64,000 nt of DNA, taken from contig JBARUK010000093.1 in the NCBI GenBank assembly GCA_049645705.1, positions 4,802-68,801 on the forward strand, read 5' to 3'. Below, in pieces: positions 1 to 8,257 of this stretch. A program made the translations under genes and the position numbers. The notes under the pieces were generated by a model, which was not told the origin of the DNA, made no database searches, and saw nothing but the letters and a program-made list of their open reading frames with translations. The DNA comes from JBGNFV01 sp049645705 (GTDB taxonomy: Bacteria > Bacteroidota > Bacteroidia > Cytophagales > Cyclobacteriaceae). Position 1 is the stretch's first letter; each line of letters begins with the position of its first letter.

Positions 1-1342
1 CCAGGCGGGTAGCCATGAAGGGGTTATAACCTTTCTCCATCAGACGGTAAACGTTCTCTACTACCACGATACCATTATCCACCAACATACCCAGCGCCAT
101 AATAAGGCTGAAGAGTACCATCATGTTGATAGTAACACCGAAAGCTCCCAGGATGAGGAAGGTGAGGAACATAGAGAGGGGTATGGCTATACCTACGAAA
201 AGGGCATTACGCGTTCCCAGGAAGAACAGTAAAACGAGCACTACAAGTATAACACCTGAAATAATGTTGTTTTCCAGGCTGCTCACCATATCGCGGGTGT
301 TTTCAGACTGGTCGTTGGTTATAGTAACGACCAGGCCTTCGGGAAAGTGGTTCTCTTTCGCCTCCTCTATGATCTCGAATATCTTTTCGGTAGCGATCAG
401 CAGGTTTTCGCCACTACGTTTCACTACATCCACCATGACCACGGGGTCGGTTTCCAGTCGCGCGTAGTTCTCCTTGTCTTCATACCCAAACTTGATGCGG
501 GCTACGTCCTTCAGGTATATGATGTTGTCGTTCTCATTTTTGACGACGATCTCCTCAAGTTGCGAAGGATCAGTAAACTCACCTATCACACGCAAGGTGC
601 GGCGCACTCCGTCTGTCAGTATATTACCACCACTCATGGTGACATTCTCGGCAGACACCGCGTTCTCTATATCACTGAAGCTGACCATACGGGACTCCAT
701 AGCATAGGGGTCTGCCAGTATCTGCACCTCTTTTTCGTCTACCCCGCGAACTTCTACCTTCGAAATTTCGGTGAGCTTCTCTATCTCTTCTTCCAGGTAT
801 TCGGCGTAGTCGTTCAGTGTTTCGATGCTGTAATTACCCGACAGGTTGATGTTGAGAATAGGCATCTCTGAGAAATTCATCTCAAAGACGTTAGGGTCGT
901 CCATCAGGTCATTTGGCAGTTCGGGTTTGGCCCTGTCTACCGCATCCTTTACCTTGATCAGCGCATCGTCTACATCGGTTTCAGGGTTGAACTCGACAAT
1001 GATGGTACTGTAGTCCTGTACAGATGTCGATTTGATCTCGTCTACCTCGGCTATGGTATTGATCTCCTTCTCGATAGGCCGGGTAATCAGGTTCTCCATA
1101 TCCACCGGGCTGTTACCGGGGTGCGGGGTTCCCACATATACGATCGGCTGTTCTATCTCCGGAAAGTTTTCTTTCGGGAGGGTGTTGTAGGTTACGATAC
1201 CCATTACCACCACAAGGAAGGTAAGGAAGAAAACCGTGGTGCGGTTCTTGACCGAAAGGGTGGTAAGGCCGAACTCCTTGTCCACCTTCATGTCCTCTCC
1301 ACCGGCAGGAACGTTTTGCTCTTTATCGTTTTCGGCTTTCAT
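1..1342 (-). CDS. RND efflux permease, N-terminal part (runs off left edge)
   Basis: Inner-membrane proton-driven pump of the AcrB/HAE1 (RND) family; about 447 N-terminal residues are present and the rest lies beyond the window. After a short polar tail the first membrane helix (VFFLTFLVVVMGIVTY) is followed by the typical periplasmic start LPKENFPEIEQP and the porter-domain pattern of alternating strands. Near residues 355-440 come the next helices with the sequence GMLVDNGIVVVENVYR, a hallmark of RND pumps (the DNGIVVVEN segment). The start is the ATG at 1342, 26 nt downstream of the adaptor stop. It is the last visible gene of a tetR-tolC-adaptor-permease operon, so the complex would span both membranes. 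Substrate cannot be told. Confidence 0.93.
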   Translation of the reverse strand, partial: MKAENDKEQNVPAGGEDMKVDKEFGLTTLSVKNRTTVFFLTFLVVVMGIVTYNTLPKENFPEIEQPIVYVGTPHPGNSPVDMENLITRPIEKEINTIAEVDEIKSTSVQDYSTIIVEFNPETDVDDALIKVKDAVDRAKPELPNDLMDDPNVFEMNFSEMPILNINLSGNYSIETLNDYAEYLEEEIEKLTEISKVEVRGVDEKEVQILADPYAMESRMVSFSDIENAVSAENVTMSGGNILTDGVRRTLRVIGEFTDPSQLEEIVVKNENDNIIYLKDVARIKFGYEDKENYARLETDPVVMVDVVKRSGENLLIATEKIFEIIEEAKENHFPEGLVVTITNDQSENTRDMVSSLENNIISGVILVVLVLLFFLGTRNALFVGIAIPLSMFLTFLILGAFGVTINMMVLFSLIMALGMLVDNGIVVVENVYRLMEKGYNPFMATRL

Positions 1343-1368
1343 ATTGATATGTTTTCTTTCAGTTGAAA

Positions 1369-2538
1369 TTACAGCCCTGCAGTGACTGTATTGCTTTCTA
1401 CAGTTTGCACCTGTACACCGTCGGCTACATCACGTGAGCCTTTATTGATGACAGTGTCACCTTTATTAAGTCCGGAAGTCACTTCCGTATCACCCTGGTA
1501 AGAGGTACCTGTTTCGATGTGGACCTTTTCTGCCATCATATCGCTGTCATTCTTCTTTACCCGGTACACAAAGGTTCCCTCGTTGTCACGCTGTATAAGC
1601 CTGGTAGGTACAGTAAGAGCTCCTTCGGTAGTATAGTCGGTAATGCTGAGCACCGCCACCTGGTTGGGCTTGGTAGTAAAGTCCGTATTAGGCATGTTTA
1701 CCTCTACGGTAAATGTGCGGTTTGCCTTATTGATCACATCGCTTACGTTGCTGATGGTGGTAGAGACATCTTTATTGATAGCAGGAAAACGCACCATCAC
1801 AGAGTCTCCGTCTTCAAACCTGCCAATATACCGCTCGGAAACGTCTGCTTTGATATACATATCGCCCGGGCTTATCAACCTCAGCAGAGGCATGCCTGGT
1901 GAGGCCATTTCACCCTGGCGCGCGGGTATCTCGTCTACACGACCGCTAAAGGGCGCCTTCACCATAGCCATATCTAACTGGCTGTATAGTGAATTCAGGC
2001 GGCTTTTTAACGCTTCATAATTGTTCTTGGCCTCCAGATACTGTATTTCCGTTCCGATCTTCTGGTTCCACAGATTTTCCTGACGCTTATAGACTGTCTC
2101 GGCCAGCTCCAGGTTGGTCTGCAGCTCGGCAATATTATTACGGACAATGCTGGCATCCAGCTCTATTAGCTTCTGTCCTCTGCTTACTTTGTCACCTTCT
2201 TTTATATTGATCCTATCGATCCGGCCATTGGTTTCGGCACTAAGCACCACATTGCGGCGGGACTCGACCTCTCCGCGTACTTCTATCCGGTGAGAGAAGT
2301 CCACAGGGTTCATATCCAGCGTGGTAATCTGTACCACATTGGTATTTTCCTTGTTATTGAAGGTAGAGTCTTCCATTGCGATCTCTTCGGTCAGCTCGGA
2401 GATCTTGTTTTCTATCTCCTTTTTCTGAGCCTCAAGTTCTTTCAGTTCCTCCTTTTTCTCTTCGACCCCGCCCTCTGAGCAGGCGTTGAGACTGGTAAGG
2501 AATATACCCGCGGCGATAAGCAGTGTAAATTTTCTCAT
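1369..2538 (-). CDS. RND efflux periplasmic adaptor (membrane fusion lipoprotein)
   Basis: Adaptor joining the RND permease to the TolC-like channel. An ATG at 2538 gives a protein starting MRKFTLLIAAGIFLTS with lipobox LNAC, so it is probably a lipoprotein; an in-frame ATG at 2565 would add nine residues that spoil the signal peptide. A coiled-coil region follows the Cys, then a biotinyl/lipoyl-like half (VVLSAETNGRIDRINIKEGD), an alpha-hairpin (roughly residues 130-190), the second lipoyl half (MVKAPFSGRVDEIPARQGE), a beta-barrel and a membrane-proximal domain. This is the HlyD/AcrA order and length. It sits between the tolC-like gene and the permease on the same strand. Confidence 0.92.
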   Translation of the reverse strand: MRKFTLLIAAGIFLTSLNACSEGGVEEKKEELKELEAQKKEIENKISELTEEIAMEDSTFNNKENTNVVQITTLDMNPVDFSHRIEVRGEVESRRNVVLSAETNGRIDRINIKEGDKVSRGQKLIELDASIVRNNIAELQTNLELAETVYKRQENLWNQKIGTEIQYLEAKNNYEALKSRLNSLYSQLDMAMVKAPFSGRVDEIPARQGEMASPGMPLLRLISPGDMYIKADVSERYIGRFEDGDSVMVRFPAINKDVSTTISNVSDVINKANRTFTVEVNMPNTDFTTKPNQVAVLSITDYTTEGALTVPTRLIQRDNEGTFVYRVKKNDSDMMAEKVHIETGTSYQGDTEVTSGLNKGDTVINKGSRDVADGVQVQTVESNTVTAGL

Positions 2539-2569
2539 CACTTTCGTTAAGCTTATATGCGTCATTATC

Positions 2570-3958
2570 TTATTCTTCGTATAAAGTACCCTGAGCTACC
2601 TGACGATCTACTTTGGCGATCAGGGCATCGTACATAGCCGTGTAGTAATTTACTTCGGCAGTTCTAAGGTCTGTTTCGGCCTCTACCACCTCCAGGTTGG
2701 AGCCGATACCTTCTTCGTATTTGATCTTGGACACGCGATATACTTCACGCGCCAGTTCCAGGTTTTCAGTCTGGTTATCCAGTACGTCAAGGGCGTTTTG
2801 CAACTCGGTAGCTGAGCGGTTCATCTCCAGGTCGATGCTGTTTTCCAGGAGTACCATCCGGTTCTGCACCTGCTCCTGCTGGATGCGATTCTTCTGGATG
2901 CGATAGCTTTTCCTCAGGCCATCGAACACAGGCACATTCAGCCTTAAGCCAAGTACCCCGTAGTTGAGCCAGCGGTTCCAGGTAAACATCTGGTCGAAAC
3001 TGCCGGAACCTGTGTTATAACCATAGTTGAAGATGGCCGAAAGGTTGGGCAGGTACTGCACCTTATTATTTTTGAGGTCAAGTTCTGCCAGGTCCAGGTT
3101 AGTCTGTAGCTGACTGTATTCTATCCGGTCGTTGTAGTTGAAGTCGTCTATATTATCCACGCCTTCGGCAAAAGTCTCGCGGCTAAGCGAATCTTTGAGA
3201 GCTATGGGCTGCGACACAGGGTATCCCATCTGAAATTTCAGCAGGTCTTTGTTCAACTCATGTAATCTGGCAGCGCGTGTACGCTCGGTACGGATATTAT
3301 TATACTGAACGCGGATCCTGTCCACGTCTATCTTTTCAGCAAACCCGTTCTCATACAACGCACTGGTTTCCCGCAGCAGAGTATCCAGGCGTTCGTAATT
3401 CTCATCTACCAGCTTAATCCTTTCCTGGCTCACCAGCACACCGTAGTATGCCTTGGTCACCATTTCGGTTGTCTCTATCCTGGTACGGATACTTTCCTTG
3501 GCAGAAAGCTCACGGTACGTCCGGGCTGCTCTTAATCCTACAAAGTATGAGCCGTCAAAGATCAACTGACTTACGTTTATGGCTGCCGTACCATCATATT
3601 TGGTACCGAAGGCAAGGATAAGATCTTCTCCAGGTTCGCCCCCCCCGTCACCTGTACCTCCACCGGGGAAGTTACTAGGGTCTACGAAGGTTTTGCGCAG
3701 TTCGTAATTATAGTTCATGTCTACATTTACATTTACCTGCGGCAGGCCTGTCGCCCTGATATCCCCTATCTCGGCCTTGGCAATGCTCTCCTCAAGGGTG
3801 GTATTGCGTATATTAAGGTTGTTTTCCATGGCATACTCCACTGCTTCATCCAGGGAAAAAGCATCGGACTGAACCTCCCCTTCACCCTGGGCAAAGGCTG
3901 TAGCAGCCATCATGGTCAGCAGACCAAACAATAAGGTGGCTTTAGCAAATCGCATCAT
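2570..3958 (-). CDS. TolC-family outer membrane efflux protein
   Basis: 462 residues with signal peptide MMRFAKATLLFGLLTMMAA ending AFAQ. The body is two related long-helix halves typical of TolC/OEP: EAVEYAMENNLNIRN near the N-terminus and a second half with LEMNRSATELQNALDVLDNQTENL and the motif YEEGIGSNLEVVEAETDL, which is very common in Bacteroidota TolC proteins. It forms the outer-membrane channel of the pump. Its ATG overlaps the TGA of the tetR gene by 4 nt (ATGA), so the two are translationally coupled and co-transcribed with the adaptor and permease. Confidence 0.94.
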   Translation of the reverse strand: MMRFAKATLLFGLLTMMAATAFAQGEGEVQSDAFSLDEAVEYAMENNLNIRNTTLEESIAKAEIGDIRATGLPQVNVNVDMNYNYELRKTFVDPSNFPGGGTGDGGGEPGEDLILAFGTKYDGTAAINVSQLIFDGSYFVGLRAARTYRELSAKESIRTRIETTEMVTKAYYGVLVSQERIKLVDENYERLDTLLRETSALYENGFAEKIDVDRIRVQYNNIRTERTRAARLHELNKDLLKFQMGYPVSQPIALKDSLSRETFAEGVDNIDDFNYNDRIEYSQLQTNLDLAELDLKNNKVQYLPNLSAIFNYGYNTGSGSFDQMFTWNRWLNYGVLGLRLNVPVFDGLRKSYRIQKNRIQQEQVQNRMVLLENSIDLEMNRSATELQNALDVLDNQTENLELAREVYRVSKIKYEEGIGSNLEVVEAETDLRTAEVNYYTAMYDALIAKVDRQVAQGTLYEE

Positions 3959-4569
3959 TTTTCTAAATAGATTTTTTCATATTCCTCCATTACGGTCCTG
4001 CCCTTTTCGGAAAGAATGCCGTAGATGAACATATTTACCAGCTGATACTGTACGTCTATGAAATCAAACCGCTCCCTGGGAAATATATGGGGATCCATGC
4101 CCGACTGGGCCTGCTCCATCCGGGCTATAGCCAGGACGGACGGGTTGATCTCGGGCCTGAAAAGACCTTCCTTTACACCGCGCTCAAGTGTTTCTTCCAT
4201 CATTCGCACCAGTTCACCATGTTTGAAGTTTTCGTATATCTTCCAGGCTTTGTGATAGTACTTTTTCAGATCGAATAATAAGGAGGGGTTCATGTTCTGT
4301 ATGTTCCGGCGCATACAGCGGGATATACCCCGCAGTACTTCGATGGCATTGTCTGAGCCGTAAACAATCGATTTTATCTCAGCCTTCTCTTTACTCAGGT
4401 GGTCTTCCGTAACGTTACAGACAATCTCTTCTTTGTCACTGAAGTATTGGTAAATAGTCTTCTTACTGATCCCCAATTCCTTAGCAATATCATCCATGGT
4501 CACACTACGGATACCATACTGTAAAAACAGGCTTTCGGCGGTATGAATTATTTTATCCTTTACTTCCAA
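3955..4569 (-). CDS. TetR/AcrR-family transcriptional regulator
   Basis: 204 residues. The N-terminal 60 residues are a clear TetR DNA-binding domain: DKIIHTAESLFLQYGIRSV, then TMDDIAKELGISKKTIYQYF, the helix-turn-helix. The C-terminal part is an all-helical ligand/dimer domain without recognisable family. First gene of the efflux operon, so it probably represses its own operon; a candidate operator lies at 4604-4629. Start ATG at 4569 is the only one that keeps the whole HTH. Confidence 0.93.
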   Translation of the reverse strand: MEVKDKIIHTAESLFLQYGIRSVTMDDIAKELGISKKTIYQYFSDKEEIVCNVTEDHLSKEKAEIKSIVYGSDNAIEVLRGISRCMRRNIQNMNPSLLFDLKKYYHKAWKIYENFKHGELVRMMEETLERGVKEGLFRPEINPSVLAIARMEQAQSGMDPHIFPRERFDFIDVQYQLVNMFIYGILSEKGRTVMEEYEKIYLEK

Positions 4570-4603
4570 TTTTCTCCTCTAATTCAAACGTCTTTACGGA
4601 CCG

Positions 4604-4629
4604 GAAACTTTAAAGTCACTAAAAGTTTC
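4604..4629. promoter_or_regulatory. Candidate TetR-family operator (inverted repeat)
   Basis: GAAACTTT (4604-4611) and AAAGTTTC (4622-4629) form a perfect 8-bp inverted repeat with a 10-bp spacer, 35 bp upstream of the tetR start. A related half-site CAAACTTT occurs at 4644-4651. Position and spacing suit an autorepressing TetR regulator; binding is inferred. Confidence 0.45.
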
Positions 4630-4797
4630 TGAAGTGAAGTACGCAAACTTTCGCGATAAGGTTAAGCTGTAGTAGATTTTTTTTTTGTTAAATGTGACAA
4701 ACGGTGATATTTTCCCCATGAAATGATACTCTGCATGCAGATGGTTAGGTAAAACATAATTAGGTTAGCCATCTCAACATCACTTATATACCAGGTA

Positions 4798-5619
4798 GTG
4801 AGTAAAAAATCAGGACATAATTTTTTTAGCTATGGCCCCGCCCACCTGCACTACAAGATACTGGGCCACGGTCCTGACATTCTTCTGGCATTTCATGGGT
4901 TCGGCCAGGGTTATACATACTTTGAGCCGCTGGCGGCAGCTACTGAAGCGAAGTATACTGTTTACAGCTTCGACCTTTTCTACCATGGAGAAAGCTTCTG
5001 GCACAATGGTGACGAACCACTCACCCCGGTATTCTGGAAGGAACTACTGGAAGCTTTTTTAAATCAAAATGGCATCGGGAGATTTGGCCTGACAGGGTTT
5101 AGCCTGGGTGGCAAATTTGTATTGGCTACGCTTGCTGCCTTTCCCGGAAGAACGGATGAGGTACTTTTCATTGCCCCGGACGGAATAAAAACGAGTTTCT
5201 GGTATAGCCTGGCTACGTATCCGGGCTGGTTCAGGCACGTTTTCCGTTCACTTATCGTAAATCCGAAGCCTTACTACCGGATCGTTAAAGCTATGCGCAA
5301 GCTAAACCTGATAGATAAGGGGGTATTGCGGTTTGCCAGCCACCAGATGGATACCCGCCGCAAAAGAAGACAAGTGTACTATGCCTGGATGGTCTTTCGG
5401 GAGCTTCAGTTTGACATAAAAAAGATTGCCGACCTGATCAACTACCATAAAATAAAGGTCAGGATGTTCCTGGGGAGGTATGACAAGATCATTACTGAAA
5501 AGAATATGGACAGCCTGCTGACGCACCTGGAGCGCTACGACCTACACATACTGGAAGCCGGTCATAACACACTGATATCGGATGTGGCGGAATTCCTGAG
5601 AAAGGAAGAAATCAAATAA
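4798..5619 (+). CDS. Alpha/beta hydrolase
   Basis: 273 residues of the alpha/beta hydrolase fold. Seen: the HGFGQG oxyanion-hole strand near residue 33, DLFYHGES near 59, the nucleophile elbow GFSLGGK with Ser at about 102, an acid candidate in FLGRYDKI near 230, and the catalytic His in EAGHNTLI near the C-terminus. Substrate unknown. The start is GTG at 4798; no in-frame ATG precedes the core. It lies divergently from the efflux operon and 52 nt before purL, which has its own promoter box. Confidence 0.85.
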   Translation: MSKKSGHNFFSYGPAHLHYKILGHGPDILLAFHGFGQGYTYFEPLAAATEAKYTVYSFDLFYHGESFWHNGDEPLTPVFWKELLEAFLNQNGIGRFGLTGFSLGGKFVLATLAAFPGRTDEVLFIAPDGIKTSFWYSLATYPGWFRHVFRSLIVNPKPYYRIVKAMRKLNLIDKGVLRFASHQMDTRRKRRQVYYAWMVFRELQFDIKKIADLINYHKIKVRMFLGRYDKIITEKNMDSLLTHLERYDLHILEAGHNTLISDVAEFLRKEEIK

Positions 5620-5642
5620 CCTGCAACCTTCGCTTTTTCTGT

Positions 5643-5650
5643 TAATTTTG
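5643..5650 (+). promoter_or_regulatory. Promoter -7 box (TAnnTTTG) of purL
   Basis: TAATTTTG matches the Bacteroidota sigma-A -7 consensus TAnnTTTG and lies 21 bp before the purL start. No clear TTTG -33 element is seen 19 bp upstream. Confidence 0.5.
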
Positions 5651-5671
5651 CAGACCTAAAACCTACTGACT

Positions 5672-7897
5672 GTGGAGCAACAAACGACTACCCTGGAGCA
5701 AGCCCGCCAATTAGGGCTGCTGGACGACGAGTTCGAAAAGATAAAGGAAATACTGGGTCGCACCCCCAACTTCAATGAGCTGAGTGCATACGCTGTGATG
5801 TGGTCGGAGCACTGCAGCTATAAGAACAGCATAGTGTGGCTGAAGAAACTGCCTAAAGACGGTGAGCGTATGCTGGCCAAAGCCGGTGAGGAAAATGCCG
5901 GTCTCGTAGACATTGGCGATGGTCTGGCCTGTAGTTTTAAAATAGAAAGCCACAACCACCCCTCTGCGCTGGAACCATACCAGGGTGCCGCCACGGGCGT
6001 AGGTGGTATAAACAGGGACATATTCACTATGGGCGCCCGCCCGGTGGCCCAACTGAACTCTCTGCGATTCGGAAACCCTGACCTGGATAAGACCAAGTGG
6101 CTGGTACGCGGGGTGGTAAAGGGTATAGGCGATTATGGCAATGCATTTGGCATACCTACGGTAGGCGGTGAGCTGTTCTTTGATGACTGCTATAATATAA
6201 ACCCGCTGGTCAACGCTTTCTCGGCGGGCATAGTAAAGGTAGGCGAAACGGTAAGCGCTACCTCGTACGGAGAGGGTAACCCGGTATTCATAATCGGATC
6301 GGCTACTGGTAAAGATGGGATACACGGAGCAGCCTTTGCCTCCAAAGACATTACAGAAGACAGCGTAAAAGACCTGCCAAGTGTGCAGGTAGGTGACCCC
6401 TTCCAGGAGAAACTCCTGCTGGAAGCCACCCTGGAAGTGATACAGAGCGGCACGGTGGTAGGCATGCAGGACATGGGTGCGGCAGGTATTATCTGCTCCA
6501 CTTCAGAAATGAGCGAAAAGGGCGGCCACGGTATGGACATCTGGCTGGACAAGGTGCCTATGCGCCAGGAAAATATGCTCCCATGGGAGCTGCTGCTCAG
6601 CGAGTCGCAGGAACGTATGCTTTTGGTGGCTGAGAAGGGCTCGGAAGATAAGGTTAAGGCGATTTTTGACAAATGGGACCTTCGCTGTGAGAATATCGGC
6701 GTAGTGACTAAAGGCCCTAACCTTCGCTTCTATGTGGAAGATGACCTGGTAGCCGACTTACCGGCAGAAAGCCTGGTACTGGGCGGAGGTGCCCCGGTCT
6801 ATCACCGGGAGTACAAAGAGCCGGCTTACTATGCAGAGTACCGTAAATTCGATATAGCTTCTGTTCCCGATCTGAAGAATGAGGAGGAAACGAAGGCAGT
6901 CATGACACATCTGCTCTCTCACCCTAATATTGCCAGCCGCGCATGGGTAGCGGAGCAGTATGACTCTATGGTAGGCACGGACAATACCTCTACCAATGAG
7001 CCGTGCGATGCACCTATTGTAAGAATAAAAGGTACGGATAAGGCGCTGAGCATTACGGTAGACTGCAACAGCCGCTACGTAAATGCGGACCCTGAAGAGG
7101 GAGCAGCTATAGCGGTATCTGAGGCAGCCAGAAATATCGTGTGCTCGGGTGGCGAACCGGTGGCGGTGACTAACTGCCTGAACTTTGGCAATCCCTATGT
7201 GCCGGAAGTCTACTGGCAGTTTGTGGGAGCCATCAAAGGCATGATCAAGAGCTGCGAGAAGTTCGATACCCCGGTTACCGGCGGTAATGTGAGCTTTTAC
7301 AACCAGTCTTCCGATGAGGGTCCGGTGTTCCCGACTCCGACCATAGGCATGCTGGGTCTGCTGAACAATATAGCCGATAAGATGACGCTCAACTTTAAAA
7401 ATGAGGGCGACCTGATCTACCTGGCAGGTCCGGTGAAGGAAGATATAGCCAGCTCTGAGTACCTGTACTCTTATCGTAAGGAAAAGAAAAGCCCTGCACC
7501 TGCATTCGACCTGGACGAGGAGTATAATGTGCAGCAGGGAATCAGGAAAGTAATTGCAGATAAGCTGGTGGAGTCAGTACATGATGTGTCTGACGGCGGG
7601 TTATTTGTAGCCCTGGCCGAGTCTGCTATGTCAGGACACCTTGGGTTTGCTGTGCGTATGGATGGAAATATCCGAAAGGATGCGTACCTCTTCGGTGAAG
7701 CGCAAAGCCGGGCGGTACTTTCAGTAAGTCCCGATAAGCAGAACGCTATCGAGGCTGCTATGAAAGAGTCGGGTATGGCCTTCCGGCTGATCGGTAAGGT
7801 AACAAAAGGAAGCTTCACAATAGACGACCATACCTACCTGGATACGGAAGAAGCGCTGAAGCTGTATAATAAGGCTCTGCCGGAATTATTTAACTAA
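5672..7897 (+). CDS. purL: Phosphoribosylformylglycinamidine synthase, small-type subunit PurL
   Basis: 741 residues, the length of the small-type PurL that works with PurS and PurQ rather than the about 1200-residue single-chain form. It makes FGAM from FGAR, ATP and ammonia in de novo purine synthesis in the cytoplasm. Seen: MWSEHCSYKNS near the N-terminus, the ATP/phosphate-binding region SHNHPSALEPYQGAATGVGG, then GMQDMGAAGI, and in the second half NCLNFGNP, TGGNVSFYNQS and the glycine loop HDVSDGGL. The two AIR-synthase-related halves are both intact. Start is GTG at 5672, 21 bp after a TAATTTTG promoter box. purS and purQ are not in the window. Confidence 0.96.
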   Translation: MEQQTTTLEQARQLGLLDDEFEKIKEILGRTPNFNELSAYAVMWSEHCSYKNSIVWLKKLPKDGERMLAKAGEENAGLVDIGDGLACSFKIESHNHPSALEPYQGAATGVGGINRDIFTMGARPVAQLNSLRFGNPDLDKTKWLVRGVVKGIGDYGNAFGIPTVGGELFFDDCYNINPLVNAFSAGIVKVGETVSATSYGEGNPVFIIGSATGKDGIHGAAFASKDITEDSVKDLPSVQVGDPFQEKLLLEATLEVIQSGTVVGMQDMGAAGIICSTSEMSEKGGHGMDIWLDKVPMRQENMLPWELLLSESQERMLLVAEKGSEDKVKAIFDKWDLRCENIGVVTKGPNLRFYVEDDLVADLPAESLVLGGGAPVYHREYKEPAYYAEYRKFDIASVPDLKNEEETKAVMTHLLSHPNIASRAWVAEQYDSMVGTDNTSTNEPCDAPIVRIKGTDKALSITVDCNSRYVNADPEEGAAIAVSEAARNIVCSGGEPVAVTNCLNFGNPYVPEVYWQFVGAIKGMIKSCEKFDTPVTGGNVSFYNQSSDEGPVFPTPTIGMLGLLNNIADKMTLNFKNEGDLIYLAGPVKEDIASSEYLYSYRKEKKSPAPAFDLDEEYNVQQGIRKVIADKLVESVHDVSDGGLFVALAESAMSGHLGFAVRMDGNIRKDAYLFGEAQSRAVLSVSPDKQNAIEAAMKESGMAFRLIGKVTKGSFTIDDHTYLDTEEALKLYNKALPELFN

Positions 7898-7918
7898 GGA
7901 CATACAGGCTCTATACCG

Positions 7919-7950
7919 AAATGGCTTTCCTCTCTACAGGAAAGCCATTT
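7919..7950 (+). terminator. Rho-independent terminator after purL
   Basis: A 13-bp perfect stem (7919-7931 with 7938-7950), loop of 6, followed by a T-rich run. It separates purL from the small peptide gene downstream. Confidence 0.85.
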
Positions 7951-7975
7951 TTCTTTTATAGGATAAGGGAAATCG

Positions 7976-7989
7976 TTATTTTGAATAAT
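7976..7989 (+). promoter_or_regulatory. Putative promoter element of the lone RiPP-like precursor
   Basis: TTATTTTGAATAAT ends 15 nt before the start codon. Nearly the same string (TTATTTTGAAATAAT) precedes another precursor of the family on the minus strand at 51707-51721, 16 nt before its start. It resembles, but is one base short of, the TAnnTTTG -7 box. Confidence 0.35.
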
Positions 7990-8004
7990 AAAAAATCTAT
8001 GACT

Positions 8005-8184
8005 ATGAAAAAGCAGAAATTAACTATCCAAAAACTACGCATTGACAGCTTTGTAACTGATGTGCACCAACAGCATGTGCTGGGCGGAGCCAAAACTGAT
8101 TACAAACAGTGCGGTACGGGCCCTCAGACTATTAATAGCTGTCCGCCTACCAATTATTACGAATGCGGTACAGGACCGGTATAA
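8005..8184 (+). CDS. RiPP-like precursor peptide, pinensin-like leader (59 aa)
   Basis: 59 residues. Leader MKKQKLTIQKLRIDSFVTD has the family pattern L-x-x-x-x-L-x-I-x-S-F-x-T and ends in LGGA at about residue 26-29. The 31-residue core has three Cys and several Thr/Ser; the unit C-G-T-G-P occurs twice (residues 38-42 and 54-58). The leader resembles precursors of pinensin-type class I lanthipeptides of Bacteroidota (family knowledge, not searched). It stands alone between purL and converging genes, framed by its own terminators, with no modifying enzyme beside it. ATG at 7999 or an upstream frame extension is possible, but 8005 gives the MKK start shared by its relatives. Confidence 0.7.
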   Translation: MKKQKLTIQKLRIDSFVTDVHQQHVLGGAKTDYKQCGTGPQTINSCPPTNYYECGTGPV

Positions 8185-8202
8185 TTTATAAGACTGAAAT
8201 AG

Positions 8203-8235
8203 AAAAGGCATCCTCATTTGACGAGGATGCCTTTT
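8203..8235. terminator. Bidirectional terminator
   Basis: A 13-bp perfect stem (8203-8215 with 8223-8235) and 7-nt loop, A-rich before and T-rich after, between the plus-strand precursor and the converging minus-strand gene ending at 8258. Confidence 0.85.
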
Positions 8236-8257
8236 ACTATTTTACATGAACAAAACA

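Noticed and set aside
5711..6325. Long minus-strand open frame opposite purL
   Set aside because: Falls fully inside the strongly conserved purL gene and its translation has no family character.
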